This document shows positions 1-6,171 of a stretch of DNA of 14,794 nt, piece after piece. How positions within the stretch are numbered: the first letter of the stretch is position 1; the number at the start of each line of letters is the position of its first letter. A program made the position numbers and the translations under genes. This stretch comes from Thermotoga sp. (GTDB lineage: Bacteria > Thermotogota > Thermotogae > B3-G13), in contig QNAT01000003.1 of NCBI GenBank assembly GCA_003641555.1, positions 1 through 14,794 of the forward strand, given 5' to 3'. The notes under the pieces are model-generated. The model ran no database searches. It saw only the letters and a program-made list of their open reading frames with translations, and was not told the DNA's origin.

Positions 1-819
1 ATTGTAAAAGACCATAGGTTAAGAGTGCTTTTCAAATCCAGGGCTATTCCAGATGAGATAGAAGCAGGAGAGCCCTTTGGGATGATTAAGAGGAGATACA
101 AATCATTATCTGTGGAGGACCAGGAAAAGCAAATCCAGCAAGGTGGTTATAGAGAATCAGAAGTTAATTTCTATCCATTTCAGAAACTGCTTATTATAGA
201 TGACGGTGAAAATGGATATGCTATTTCGACACTTGATCTAACCGAATATGAATATAATGTTGTGGGAAATTACTCCATTTTAGAATTAACCCTGGTTCGA
301 GCGATTGGTGTCCTGGGAAGAAATATTCTCACTGTAAGAGATAAGTATTCTCTTCCTGCTTTCTCTACTCCAGATGCTCAATGTCTAAGAAACATGGAAG
401 CAGATATTAGAATAATACCGGACAGAAGGAGGGAAAATATATTGAAGTATTCAGAAACGTTTCTGAATCCCTTATATATACGTGAAATACTAAATCCGTC
501 TTCGAATTCTCCAGAAGAATTTTCACTTCTTCAATGGAATGAGCCTGGAATCATCTTGAGCTCTGTTAAAAGGGCAGAAAAAGGCGATGGAGTAATGATA
601 AGATTTTTCAGCACACTGGATGAAGATACTGATATCTCTTTAAAACTTAATCCTATCTTTAAAAGGGCATCGATTGCGACACTTGCTGAAAAGCCGCTGG
701 AAGATATTCTCATTCAAGGTGATCGGTTGAAGATCACGATCCCAGAACATAAGGTAATGACATTGATCTTGGGGGGTACTCCCCAAAGAATAAACGAGGA
801 GGTGGTTCATCGTGAGTGA
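1..819 (+). CDS. GH38 alpha-mannosidase, C-terminal part (5' truncated by window)
   Basis: The frame is open from base 1, so the gene begins upstream; a GTG at 25 is internal. About 272 residues are visible, ending in TGA at 817-819. The first residues read IVKDHRLRVLF, the strand motif DHRLRVLF typical of the C-terminal beta-sandwich region of glycoside hydrolase family 38. Later family-like stretches are the LVRAIGVLGR segment and SSVKRAEKGDGVMIRFF, corresponding to the 'KxAEDGxGxIVRxxN' region of GH38 C-terminal domains. The catalytic alpha/beta domain with its zinc site and nucleophile Asp lies outside the window, so activity cannot be judged. GH38 enzymes release alpha-linked mannose. 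With an ABC importer directly downstream, it probably acts in the cytoplasm on imported oligosaccharides. Its stop overlaps the short ORF at 812. Sure of family; linkage and substrate unknown. Confidence 0.85.
   Translation: MVKDHRLRVLFKSRAIPDEIEAGEPFGMIKRRYKSLSVEDQEKQIQQGGYRESEVNFYPFQKLLIIDDGENGYAISTLDLTEYEYNVVGNYSILELTLVRAIGVLGRNILTVRDKYSLPAFSTPDAQCLRNMEADIRIIPDRRRENILKYSETFLNPLYIREILNPSSNSPEEFSLLQWNEPGIILSSVKRAEKGDGVMIRFFSTLDEDTDISLKLNPIFKRASIATLAEKPLEDILIQGDRLKITIPEHKVMTLILGGTPQRINEEVVHRE
795..804 (+). promoter_or_regulatory. Strong ribosome binding site before short ORF at 812
   Basis: GAGGAGGTGG lies inside the last codons of the GH38 gene, seven bases before a GTG at 812. It is one of the best Shine-Dalgarno matches in the window. 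It is too far (about 70 bases) from the binding-protein ATG at 874 to serve that gene, which has its own AAAGGAGATGG. Its presence is the main reason to take the short ORF seriously. Chance occurrence within coding sequence cannot be excluded. Confidence 0.5.
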
Positions 820-877
820 AAAGATGAGCTCGGATGAACGAAGGCAAAAATCAAAAAAGGAGATGGTTTTACCATGA
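812..877 (+). CDS. Possible 21-residue leader/coupling ORF
   Basis: A GTG-started ORF of 21 codons plus TGA overlaps the end of the GH38 gene by 8 bases and ends with an ATGA overlap on the ATG of the solute-binding protein gene at 874. It is preceded by a strong Shine-Dalgarno sequence at 795-804. The predicted peptide is very hydrophilic (VSEKMSSDERRQKSKKE at its start, then MVLP), with no hydrophobic segment and no recognisable family. If translated, ribosomes would finish exactly at the binding-protein start, which would couple translation of the two genes. It could equally be a fortuitous frame in a 54-base spacer. Function unknown. Confidence 0.35.
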   Translation: MSEKMSSDERRQKSKKEMVLP

Positions 878-2406
878 AAAGGAGTTTGGGTATTGTTGTA
901 GCCTTACTCTTAGCGTTAGTAATCATGAGCTCGGCTCTGGTTTTCGCAAGCACCGATACGATAACAGCCCTCCTACCTTTTAGACCTAACACACCGTTTG
1001 GTGCTTATCTTGGACAGGTTTTTAACCTGTTCGAGCAGACCCATCCAGGCGTAAAGGTCAAATGGATCAGTGGAGGAAGCTGGGGAGATTACATCAAGAA
1101 ACTCGGAACGATGCTTGGAGCAAGACAAGGACCAGATGTTGCCTATGGCAATGCTAACTATTTGTTTGTTCCAGGTAGAGGTGCAGGATTAGCAAGTGCA
1201 GATTCGCTGACGATACCGGATAAATACTTTACGAAGGACGAGAGGTTAGGTATGGGAGCTGCTGTGATCGGTTCTTTATCGATTCCTGGAAGAGGAATAG
1301 TAGTTTGGCCGTGGCATTTGTATATAGGTGGCATTTCTACTATGATAGCCAATGAAGATATGCTCAGAGAAGCAGGTTTTGATCCAAACAATATAAGGAA
1401 GAACGGATGGACTACAAAGCAGTTTCTTGAATTAGGAAGCAAAGTTGTTAAAGACCTCAATGGGGATGGAAAACCAGACAGATGGCTGTTCTATCCTGTA
1501 AATTCGGATCACATGAGAATTGGTATTTTCCCCATATATCTCAGTAAAAAAAGGCCTCTTGAAGAACAGTGGACGCTCGATTATTTCTTTGATACCAGGA
1601 CCGGTAAGCTTAAAGATCCGGAACTCCTGCATCAGGCATTTCAATATCTCTATGATTTAGTCCACAAGTATAAATATGCCCCTGCTGCTGCTGTATCTAA
1701 ATCTATGGGAGATGCTTCAGATGCTTTTCTCAGGGGAGAACTCGCTTTTGTAGCAAATGGGCCAGATTATCTTTCTACCGTAAAAGAGCACAACAGACTC
1801 GTTCTCGAAGGGTTAAGAAAGGGGAAGGTCATACATGCTGGGGTAATTCCTATGCCTTATCTCGATGCACCAGACCATGAGGCTATCAGGCCAGGATTAG
1901 CAGTTTATGGATTTTATAACTTCAAACAGAACCCTTACAAAGGAGATGAGCATACGAAGCATGTGATGGAATTCTGTGATTTCATAACTAACATAACATT
2001 CCAACCCATTCTTGCCGCAGAAGGTTTTATGTCCCCGGATAGAAGATTATTTGCAACAAGGTATGCGATGGCAGCTAATCTTTACAATACCAACGACCCA
2101 AGCATTAGATATTGGTTAAATGATATGAGAAACAATGCCCTTCCTTCATTCTCTCAATATGCCTGTGTTGGCTTCACAAAGGCTTTCAGAGACGCGAAGG
2201 GTAAGTGGTTCGGTGATTCCTTTATACCAGCCCTTGAAGGAATGATAGCTGGAAAACTCAGCGCAGATGAGGCTTTTAACAGGGTAAAAGTTGCTGCAGA
2301 AAAACTCCCATATCCAAGAGTGAATAAAGACAAACTTCCAGCGATCATCAAGAGTATTAATCAGCTGGTCGAAGAAGAAAAGGAAGAGAGTAAGATGTTT
2401 AAATGA
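874..2406 (+). CDS. Sugar ABC transporter, extracellular solute-binding protein
   Basis: This is a 510-residue family 1 (CUT1-type) substrate-binding protein. It begins with MKR, a hydrophobic core at residues 5-24 and a signal-peptidase I site after VFA (residue 25). There is no lipobox Cys, so the protein is secreted rather than lipid-anchored, as is usual in Thermotogota. Family-like stretches include PGVKVKWISGG and ARQGPDVAYGNA (about 58-94), the usual 'P.V.V......D....A.G..PDV' pattern of the N-lobe. Residues 194-202 (DLNGDGKPD) form an EF-hand-like, calcium-type loop seen in many binding proteins. The C-terminus is charged (EEEKEESK). At 510 residues it is longer than the common 400-450, consistent with an oligosaccharide ligand (inference). 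The start is supported by AAAGGAGATGG at 856-866. The permeases follow after a hairpin-containing 64-base gap. The ligand is not identifiable from sequence. Confidence 0.9.
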   Translation: MKRSLGIVVALLLALVIMSSALVFASTDTITALLPFRPNTPFGAYLGQVFNLFEQTHPGVKVKWISGGSWGDYIKKLGTMLGARQGPDVAYGNANYLFVPGRGAGLASADSLTIPDKYFTKDERLGMGAAVIGSLSIPGRGIVVWPWHLYIGGISTMIANEDMLREAGFDPNNIRKNGWTTKQFLELGSKVVKDLNGDGKPDRWLFYPVNSDHMRIGIFPIYLSKKRPLEEQWTLDYFFDTRTGKLKDPELLHQAFQYLYDLVHKYKYAPAAAVSKSMGDASDAFLRGELAFVANGPDYLSTVKEHNRLVLEGLRKGKVIHAGVIPMPYLDAPDHEAIRPGLAVYGFYNFKQNPYKGDEHTKHVMEFCDFITNITFQPILAAEGFMSPDRRLFATRYAMAANLYNTNDPSIRYWLNDMRNNALPSFSQYACVGFTKAFRDAKGKWFGDSFIPALEGMIAGKLSADEAFNRVKVAAEKLPYPRVNKDKLPAIIKSINQLVEEEKEESKMFK

Positions 2407-2420
2407 TCAAGGATGATCAT

Positions 2421-2444
2421 GGGAGAGGATTTTCTTCCTCTCCC
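2421..2444 (+). terminator. Perfect 9-bp hairpin between binding protein and permease genes
   Basis: GGGAGAGGA at 2421-2429 pairs exactly with TCCTCTCCC at 2436-2444 across a six-base loop. It is followed by GATCTTTTC, which has only a short T run. Just upstream, TGATCA occurs twice (2404-2409 and 2414-2419) and could form a second small stem; the first copy includes the stop codon. The weak T-tract suggests partial termination or, more likely, a 3' stabiliser that keeps binding-protein mRNA more abundant than permease mRNA, an arrangement known for sugar ABC operons such as malE-malF. The pairing is direct observation; the role is inference. Confidence 0.55.
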
Positions 2445-2470
2445 GATCTTTTCAATGAGGTGCTGGAATC

Positions 2471-3370
2471 ATGTTTAAGCTTATAAAAAGGAACTATGTA
2501 TACAATGAATGGTTTTGGGCATACGTCTTTTTGGCAGTTGATCTTGCCTGGTCTACACTCTTTCTTTTTTATCCTATGATAAAGGGTGTAATCTACAGCT
2601 TTCAGGATATACAGTTGCAAAACATCTCAAACCCTCACTTCATAGGTTTTAAAAATTACATAAATGTCTTAACTGACCCTGATTGGTGGCACTCTGTAAA
2701 AATAAGTGCTCTATACACCCTGGGTGTAGTTCCTATGGGCATCATAATTCCGCTTACCATATCTTTATTGTTGGCTCACTTTCGAAGAAGTATCAGGGAT
2801 TTCTTTAAAGCGGCCTTTTATCTACCCGGAGTTGTAAGTGCAGTGGTTATGGCTATGACTTTGAAATGGATCTTCGATCCTATGGCAGGTTTTATGAATT
2901 GGTTATTTTCTCTTCTTGGGCTTCCAACTCAACTGTGGTATTCAGGTACATCTGAAGCGCTTTTTACCCTCATTTTAATGAATTGGCTGTCATCTCATGG
3001 ATTTAACATACTTTTGTATTCTGCAGCTCTCGACAGGATCCCCAAGAGTTTATACGAAGCAGCTGAGATCGATGCCGCATCTTCATGGAGAAGGTTCTGG
3101 AAGATAACATGGCCGCTGTTGAAACCAACCACTTTATACGTTCTTATAACAAGTGTTATAGGTTCGTTTCAGGCCTTTGGTGGCGCTTTTTTCATAACTC
3201 ATGGAGGCCCTATGAAGGCAACTGAGTTTTTAAACTACAGGATATACGTAACATTTTATCAGTTCGGACAGTATGGTATAGCTGCAGCTATGTCTGTCTT
3301 GTTGATGCTGATGGTGATAGCCGTTTCCCTATTGAATTTCAAGATAATGGGCAGTGAAGTAGAATATTAA
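2471..3370 (+). CDS. Sugar ABC transporter permease (MalF/UgpA-like)
   Basis: A 299-residue CUT1 permease and first inner-membrane subunit of the importer. It has about six hydrophobic segments: near 20-40, 78-102, 115-135, 163-185, 220-240 and 270-293. The cytoplasmic loop that contacts the ATPase is at about 196-216 (EAAEIDAASSWRRFWKITWP), the EAA motif. The conserved Gly in that motif is Ala here (A202). FYLPGVVSAVV and the WIFDP element before a periplasmic loop are typical of UgpA/MsmF-type permeases. Start ATG is supported by GAGGTG at 2457-2462, eight bases upstream. The next permease begins 10 bases after its stop. Family is certain; substrate is not. Confidence 0.93.
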   Translation: MFKLIKRNYVYNEWFWAYVFLAVDLAWSTLFLFYPMIKGVIYSFQDIQLQNISNPHFIGFKNYINVLTDPDWWHSVKISALYTLGVVPMGIIIPLTISLLLAHFRRSIRDFFKAAFYLPGVVSAVVMAMTLKWIFDPMAGFMNWLFSLLGLPTQLWYSGTSEALFTLILMNWLSSHGFNILLYSAALDRIPKSLYEAAEIDAASSWRRFWKITWPLLKPTTLYVLITSVIGSFQAFGGAFFITHGGPMKATEFLNYRIYVTFYQFGQYGIAAAMSVLLMLMVIAVSLLNFKIMGSEVEY

Positions 3371-3375
3371 GGTGG
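3369..3375 (+). promoter_or_regulatory. Ribosome binding site that decides the second permease start
   Basis: AAGGTGG lies five bases before ATG at 3381. A GTG at 3372 would give a longer frame, but it sits inside this Shine-Dalgarno and has no site of its own. The ATG is therefore the preferred start. Confidence 0.6.
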
Positions 3376-3380
3376 TTTCT

Positions 3381-4307
3381 ATGAATAAGAAGGAAATTTC
3401 AGAAGAAGAGTTTCTAAAGAATTTGAAAAGAACGAGATTGGTAAGAAAGATCATTAGCGGTATCTTTTTGCTTATAGTGATCATCTGGGGTGTCGTATCT
3501 TTATTTCCCATGTACTGGATGTTCGTTTCGTCTTTTATGTGGATAGGACCTTCTTTCACTATGAGAGATATACAGTGGTTTCCTAATCCTCCTACACTTC
3601 GAAACTATATAGACTTTTTCCAGTTGAATGCCCCCTTCTGGATAGAAAGAAGACCCTGGCAAAGATGGTTCTTGAATAGTCTCCTCGTAGCCCTTATTCC
3701 AACGTTGAGTAATCTAATATTCGATTCTATGGCAGGATATTCTCTCGCAAAACTTAGATTTCCCGGTAGGAACGCGATCTTTTGGGCTATAATTGCTACT
3801 ATGACAGTACCACTATTCGTACCTCTTATACCCCTGTATAAAATGATGTTCGATTTCCATTGGATAAACACTTATTGGGCACTTCTTTTTCAAGGACTTG
3901 CAGGAGTGGGAGGGGTATTCCTCTTCAAACAGAGTATTCAAACGCTGCCTTCCAGTCTCATAGATGCCGCAAGGATAGATGCTGCAGGAGAATTCAAGAT
4001 ATTCTGGAAGATAGTATTACCACTCTCGAAACCGATATTAGCATTAATGGGAATAACTGGTTTCGTAGGAGGATGGAACAGCTACTTTTGGCCATACCTG
4101 GTCACTAACTCATCTGATATGTTTACGATCCAGGTGGGTTTAACTGGTATGATGGGGGCAGGAGCCATGGGGATTCCACCAGGTGTTGAGGCATATGGAA
4201 GGTCGTTTGCAGGAGCAGCACTTGCCGCTATACCTGTTATAATAATATTTTTTGCCTTTCAAAAGTATTTTGTGAAAGGGATAACTATAGGAGCTTTGAA
4301 GGGGTGA
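3381..4307 (+). CDS. Sugar ABC transporter permease (MalG/UgpE-like)
   Basis: A 308-residue CUT1 permease and second membrane subunit. It has a charged cytoplasmic N-terminus (1-24) and a first span at about 25-50 ending in the typical FPMYWMFVSSF. Further hydrophobic segments lie near 97-122, 132-152, 163-182, 217-240 and 277-297. The EAA-type loop is at about 195-216 (IDAARIDAAGEFKIFWKIVL, then PL), with Ala in place of the usual motif Gly, as in its partner. GGWNSYFWPYL matches the 'W..F.WPL' element of MalG-type permeases. The extracytoplasmic loop after the first span is fairly long (about 53-95). The short C-terminus ends KGITIGALKG, which resembles the 'kGl..GAvKG' ending of this family. 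The stop codon abuts the small membrane ORF at 4312. Confidence 0.93.
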   Translation: MNKKEISEEEFLKNLKRTRLVRKIISGIFLLIVIIWGVVSLFPMYWMFVSSFMWIGPSFTMRDIQWFPNPPTLRNYIDFFQLNAPFWIERRPWQRWFLNSLLVALIPTLSNLIFDSMAGYSLAKLRFPGRNAIFWAIIATMTVPLFVPLIPLYKMMFDFHWINTYWALLFQGLAGVGGVFLFKQSIQTLPSSLIDAARIDAAGEFKIFWKIVLPLSKPILALMGITGFVGGWNSYFWPYLVTNSSDMFTIQVGLTGMMGAGAMGIPPGVEAYGRSFAGAALAAIPVIIIFFAFQKYFVKGITIGALKG

Positions 4308-4311
4308 TGTT

Positions 4312-4443
4312 ATGAGCTTCAATGAGATTTTTCCATTTTTGTTTTTGATAATAGCAGGTCTCGTATGGGCTTTTGGCTTTCCCATCTTTCTTATCGTTTT
4401 GGACATCCTGAAGAAGAGGAGGAAGAGAAATCACAATGGCTGA
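4312..4443 (+). CDS. 43-residue single-span membrane protein within the ABC operon
   Basis: A small ORF fills the space between permease 2 and the ATPase. It starts four bases after the permease stop, has the site GGGGTGAT (4301-4308) directly upstream, and overlaps the ATPase start by 8 bases. The product has a short polar N-terminus (MSFNEI), one hydrophobic segment at about 7-33 containing FLFLIIAGLVWAFGFPIF, and a strongly basic tail (KKRRKRNHNG). This is the layout of a single transmembrane helix with the positive end in the cytoplasm. Without it there would be a 128-base hole in an otherwise gapless operon. No family is recognised. Its position suggests a small accessory or stabilising subunit of the importer, or a translational coupler to the ATPase. 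Both are inferences. Confidence 0.7.
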   Translation: MSFNEIFPFLFLIIAGLVWAFGFPIFLIVLDILKKRRKRNHNG

Positions 4444-5557
4444 AGTGGTATTAGATAAAGTAACGAAGGTCTTTACAACTTTCAAGAAGAGGGAAAAAGT
4501 TAATGTGACAGCGGTTAACCACCTGAAATTAGATATAAGAGATGGGGAATTTTTGGTTCTCCTGGGGCCATCCGGATGTGGTAAGACTACTACCTTGAGA
4601 ATAATTGCTGGACTTGAGATTCCTACGGAAGGAAAGGTATATATAGGGAATCGTGATGTGACGAAGTATCCCGCAAAGGAACGTGGGATTGCCATGGTTT
4701 TTCAGGATTACGCCTTGTATCCACATATGAACGTTTATGAGAATATGAGTTTCGGATTGAAGAACCTGAAGTTTCCGAAAGAGGAAATAAAGCGAAGGGT
4801 TGAAACGGCAGCCAGGATCCTCGATATAGAGGAACTATTCGATAGAAAGCCAAAAGGACTCTCAGGTGGGCAAAGACAAAGGGTGGCACTTGGCAGGGCT
4901 ATTGTTCGTCAACCTCAGGTATATCTCTTCGATGAGCCTCTTTCTAACTTAGATGCGAGGTTGAGAATTCAAATGAGAGCGGAATTGAAGGAACTGCATA
5001 TGAACTTGAAGACAACATCGATCTATGTTACGCACGATCAGATAGAGGCTATGACTCTGGGTAATAGAATTGTTATCCTGGAATTAGGAACAATTCAACA
5101 AATAGGAACTCCTGAGGAAATCTACAACAAACCATCGAATCTCTTCGTTGCTAATTTCATAGGCACGCCTCCTATGAATTTCTTTACCTGTGGGGTAAGT
5201 CGGGATGATGATTTAAAATTTGTATTCGAAAATGGAAAAAAGATCTCTGTGCCAAACACCTTAAAGAATAAACTGCAAGATTTTATGAATAAAAGAATAA
5301 CACTTGGTATAAGACCTGAAAACATATCTTTAGAAAAAGGTAAAAATTCTGTGGAGGCATCCGTAACATCCTCGGAGTTCTTAGGAATAAATGTTCTCAT
5401 ACATTTTAAGGTAGGAGAAGAAAGAGGAACGATTTACATGAACTCTGAAAAGGCAACCTCAATAGGTGCTGGCAGCAAAATCCCTCTTCTATTCGATCCT
5501 GATAAGATACACGTCTTCGATCCTGAAACTGGAAAGAATATAGGATTGATCAAATGA
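4436..5557 (+). CDS. Sugar ABC transporter ATP-binding protein (MalK/UgpC/MsmK-like)
   Basis: A 373-residue cytoplasmic ATPase that powers CUT1 import. All nucleotide-binding motifs are intact: Walker A GPSGCGKT (44-51), Q-loop Q90 in VFQDYALYPHMNV, signature LSGGQRQR (142-149), Walker B VYLFDE (162-167), D-loop SNLDA, and switch His H200 in VTHDQ. The region from about 240 to 370 is the C-terminal regulatory beta domain (TOBE/MalK-like), starting FIGTPPMNFF and containing LGIRPENI. Length is normal for MalK-type proteins. Start ATG has AGGAGG at 4417-4422, somewhat far upstream (13 bases), inside the small ORF that overlaps it. The stop forms an ATGA overlap with the next gene. Many ATPases of this type are shared between importers; its place inside the operon suggests a dedicated one. 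Confidence 0.96.
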   Translation: MAEVVLDKVTKVFTTFKKREKVNVTAVNHLKLDIRDGEFLVLLGPSGCGKTTTLRIIAGLEIPTEGKVYIGNRDVTKYPAKERGIAMVFQDYALYPHMNVYENMSFGLKNLKFPKEEIKRRVETAARILDIEELFDRKPKGLSGGQRQRVALGRAIVRQPQVYLFDEPLSNLDARLRIQMRAELKELHMNLKTTSIYVTHDQIEAMTLGNRIVILELGTIQQIGTPEEIYNKPSNLFVANFIGTPPMNFFTCGVSRDDDLKFVFENGKKISVPNTLKNKLQDFMNKRITLGIRPENISLEKGKNSVEASVTSSEFLGINVLIHFKVGEERGTIYMNSEKATSIGAGSKIPLLFDPDKIHVFDPETGKNIGLIK

Positions 5558-6171
5558 ACCCCAGTGTCAGCAGAGTGGTAAAGAGCGTTTTCAAAAGGTA
5601 TTACAAGGAGGCATGGGACCTGATCATTCCCTCTTTTGTATGGTTTGGTTTTTTCTCGACTTTCGTTCTCGCAGGTCCTGCAACTGTAGCTTTTTATTCT
5701 TTTGTTTCTTCTGATCCCAGGAAGAGAAGGTTAAGCGAGTTCTGGAAGAAATTAAGAGATAATTTCTCATTTGGATTCAAGTTAGGCATGGTCCATGTTG
5801 TCTTCATATTTCTGATGATCATCTTTCGCATCTTTTTGAAAAAAGGGATAGGAAGCACATTTATCAATTCTATCGTGTTCTTTACGATCCTGTATTTGTG
5901 GTTAATGTTTGATTTTTTCAGTATCTACATTGTACCAATAGAATTAAAAAATAGGAATGGATTTTGGCACTCATTCTTGCTCTCATCGAAGATAAGTATT
6001 AGATCTCCAAAATATACACTTGGTTTGCTCATTCAGATACTCCTATCTACATTTTTAACCATTCTCAGCGTTGTGGGATTTCCAATACTGTTTCCTGGTT
6101 TACTAAATCTATTCATCGACGAGGGATTTTTAGAACTCATCGATATTAAACATCCAGAGGAGGCTTCGTGA
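5554..6171 (+). CDS. DUF624/YesL-like integral membrane protein
   Basis: A 205-residue hydrophobic protein starting at an ATGA overlap with the ATPase gene. Predicted membrane segments are at roughly 22-50, 75-95, 102-126 and 150-185. The first contains the LAGPATVAFYSFV stretch and is followed by a charged cytoplasmic piece (SSDPRKRRLSEFWKKLRDNF). This matches the usual start of DUF624/YesL proteins ('..GPAT.A.Y....' followed by a basic loop). YesL-type proteins are repeatedly found beside sugar ABC importers and glycan-degradation genes, but their role is not established. Possible roles include a transporter accessory or membrane scaffold. Family assignment is by pattern only and less certain than the neighbours. 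Confidence 0.65.
   Translation: MNPSVSRVVKSVFKRYYKEAWDLIIPSFVWFGFFSTFVLAGPATVAFYSFVSSDPRKRRLSEFWKKLRDNFSFGFKLGMVHVVFIFLMIIFRIFLKKGIGSTFINSIVFFTILYLWLMFDFFSIYIVPIELKNRNGFWHSFLLSSKISIRSPKYTLGLLIQILLSTFLTILSVVGFPILFPGLLNLFIDEGFLELIDIKHPEEAS

Noticed and set aside
769..786. Hairpin TTGGGG...CCCCAA near the end of the GH38 gene as a terminator
   Set aside because: Only 6 bp, no T-tract, and it lies in codons for a conserved LGGTP-type C-terminal segment; probably coincidental with coding needs.
4285..4695. 136-codon minus-strand frame across the permease 2/ATPase junction
   Set aside because: It is antisense to the ATPase Walker A region and the small membrane ORF; no family features; best explained as a shadow of coding sequence.
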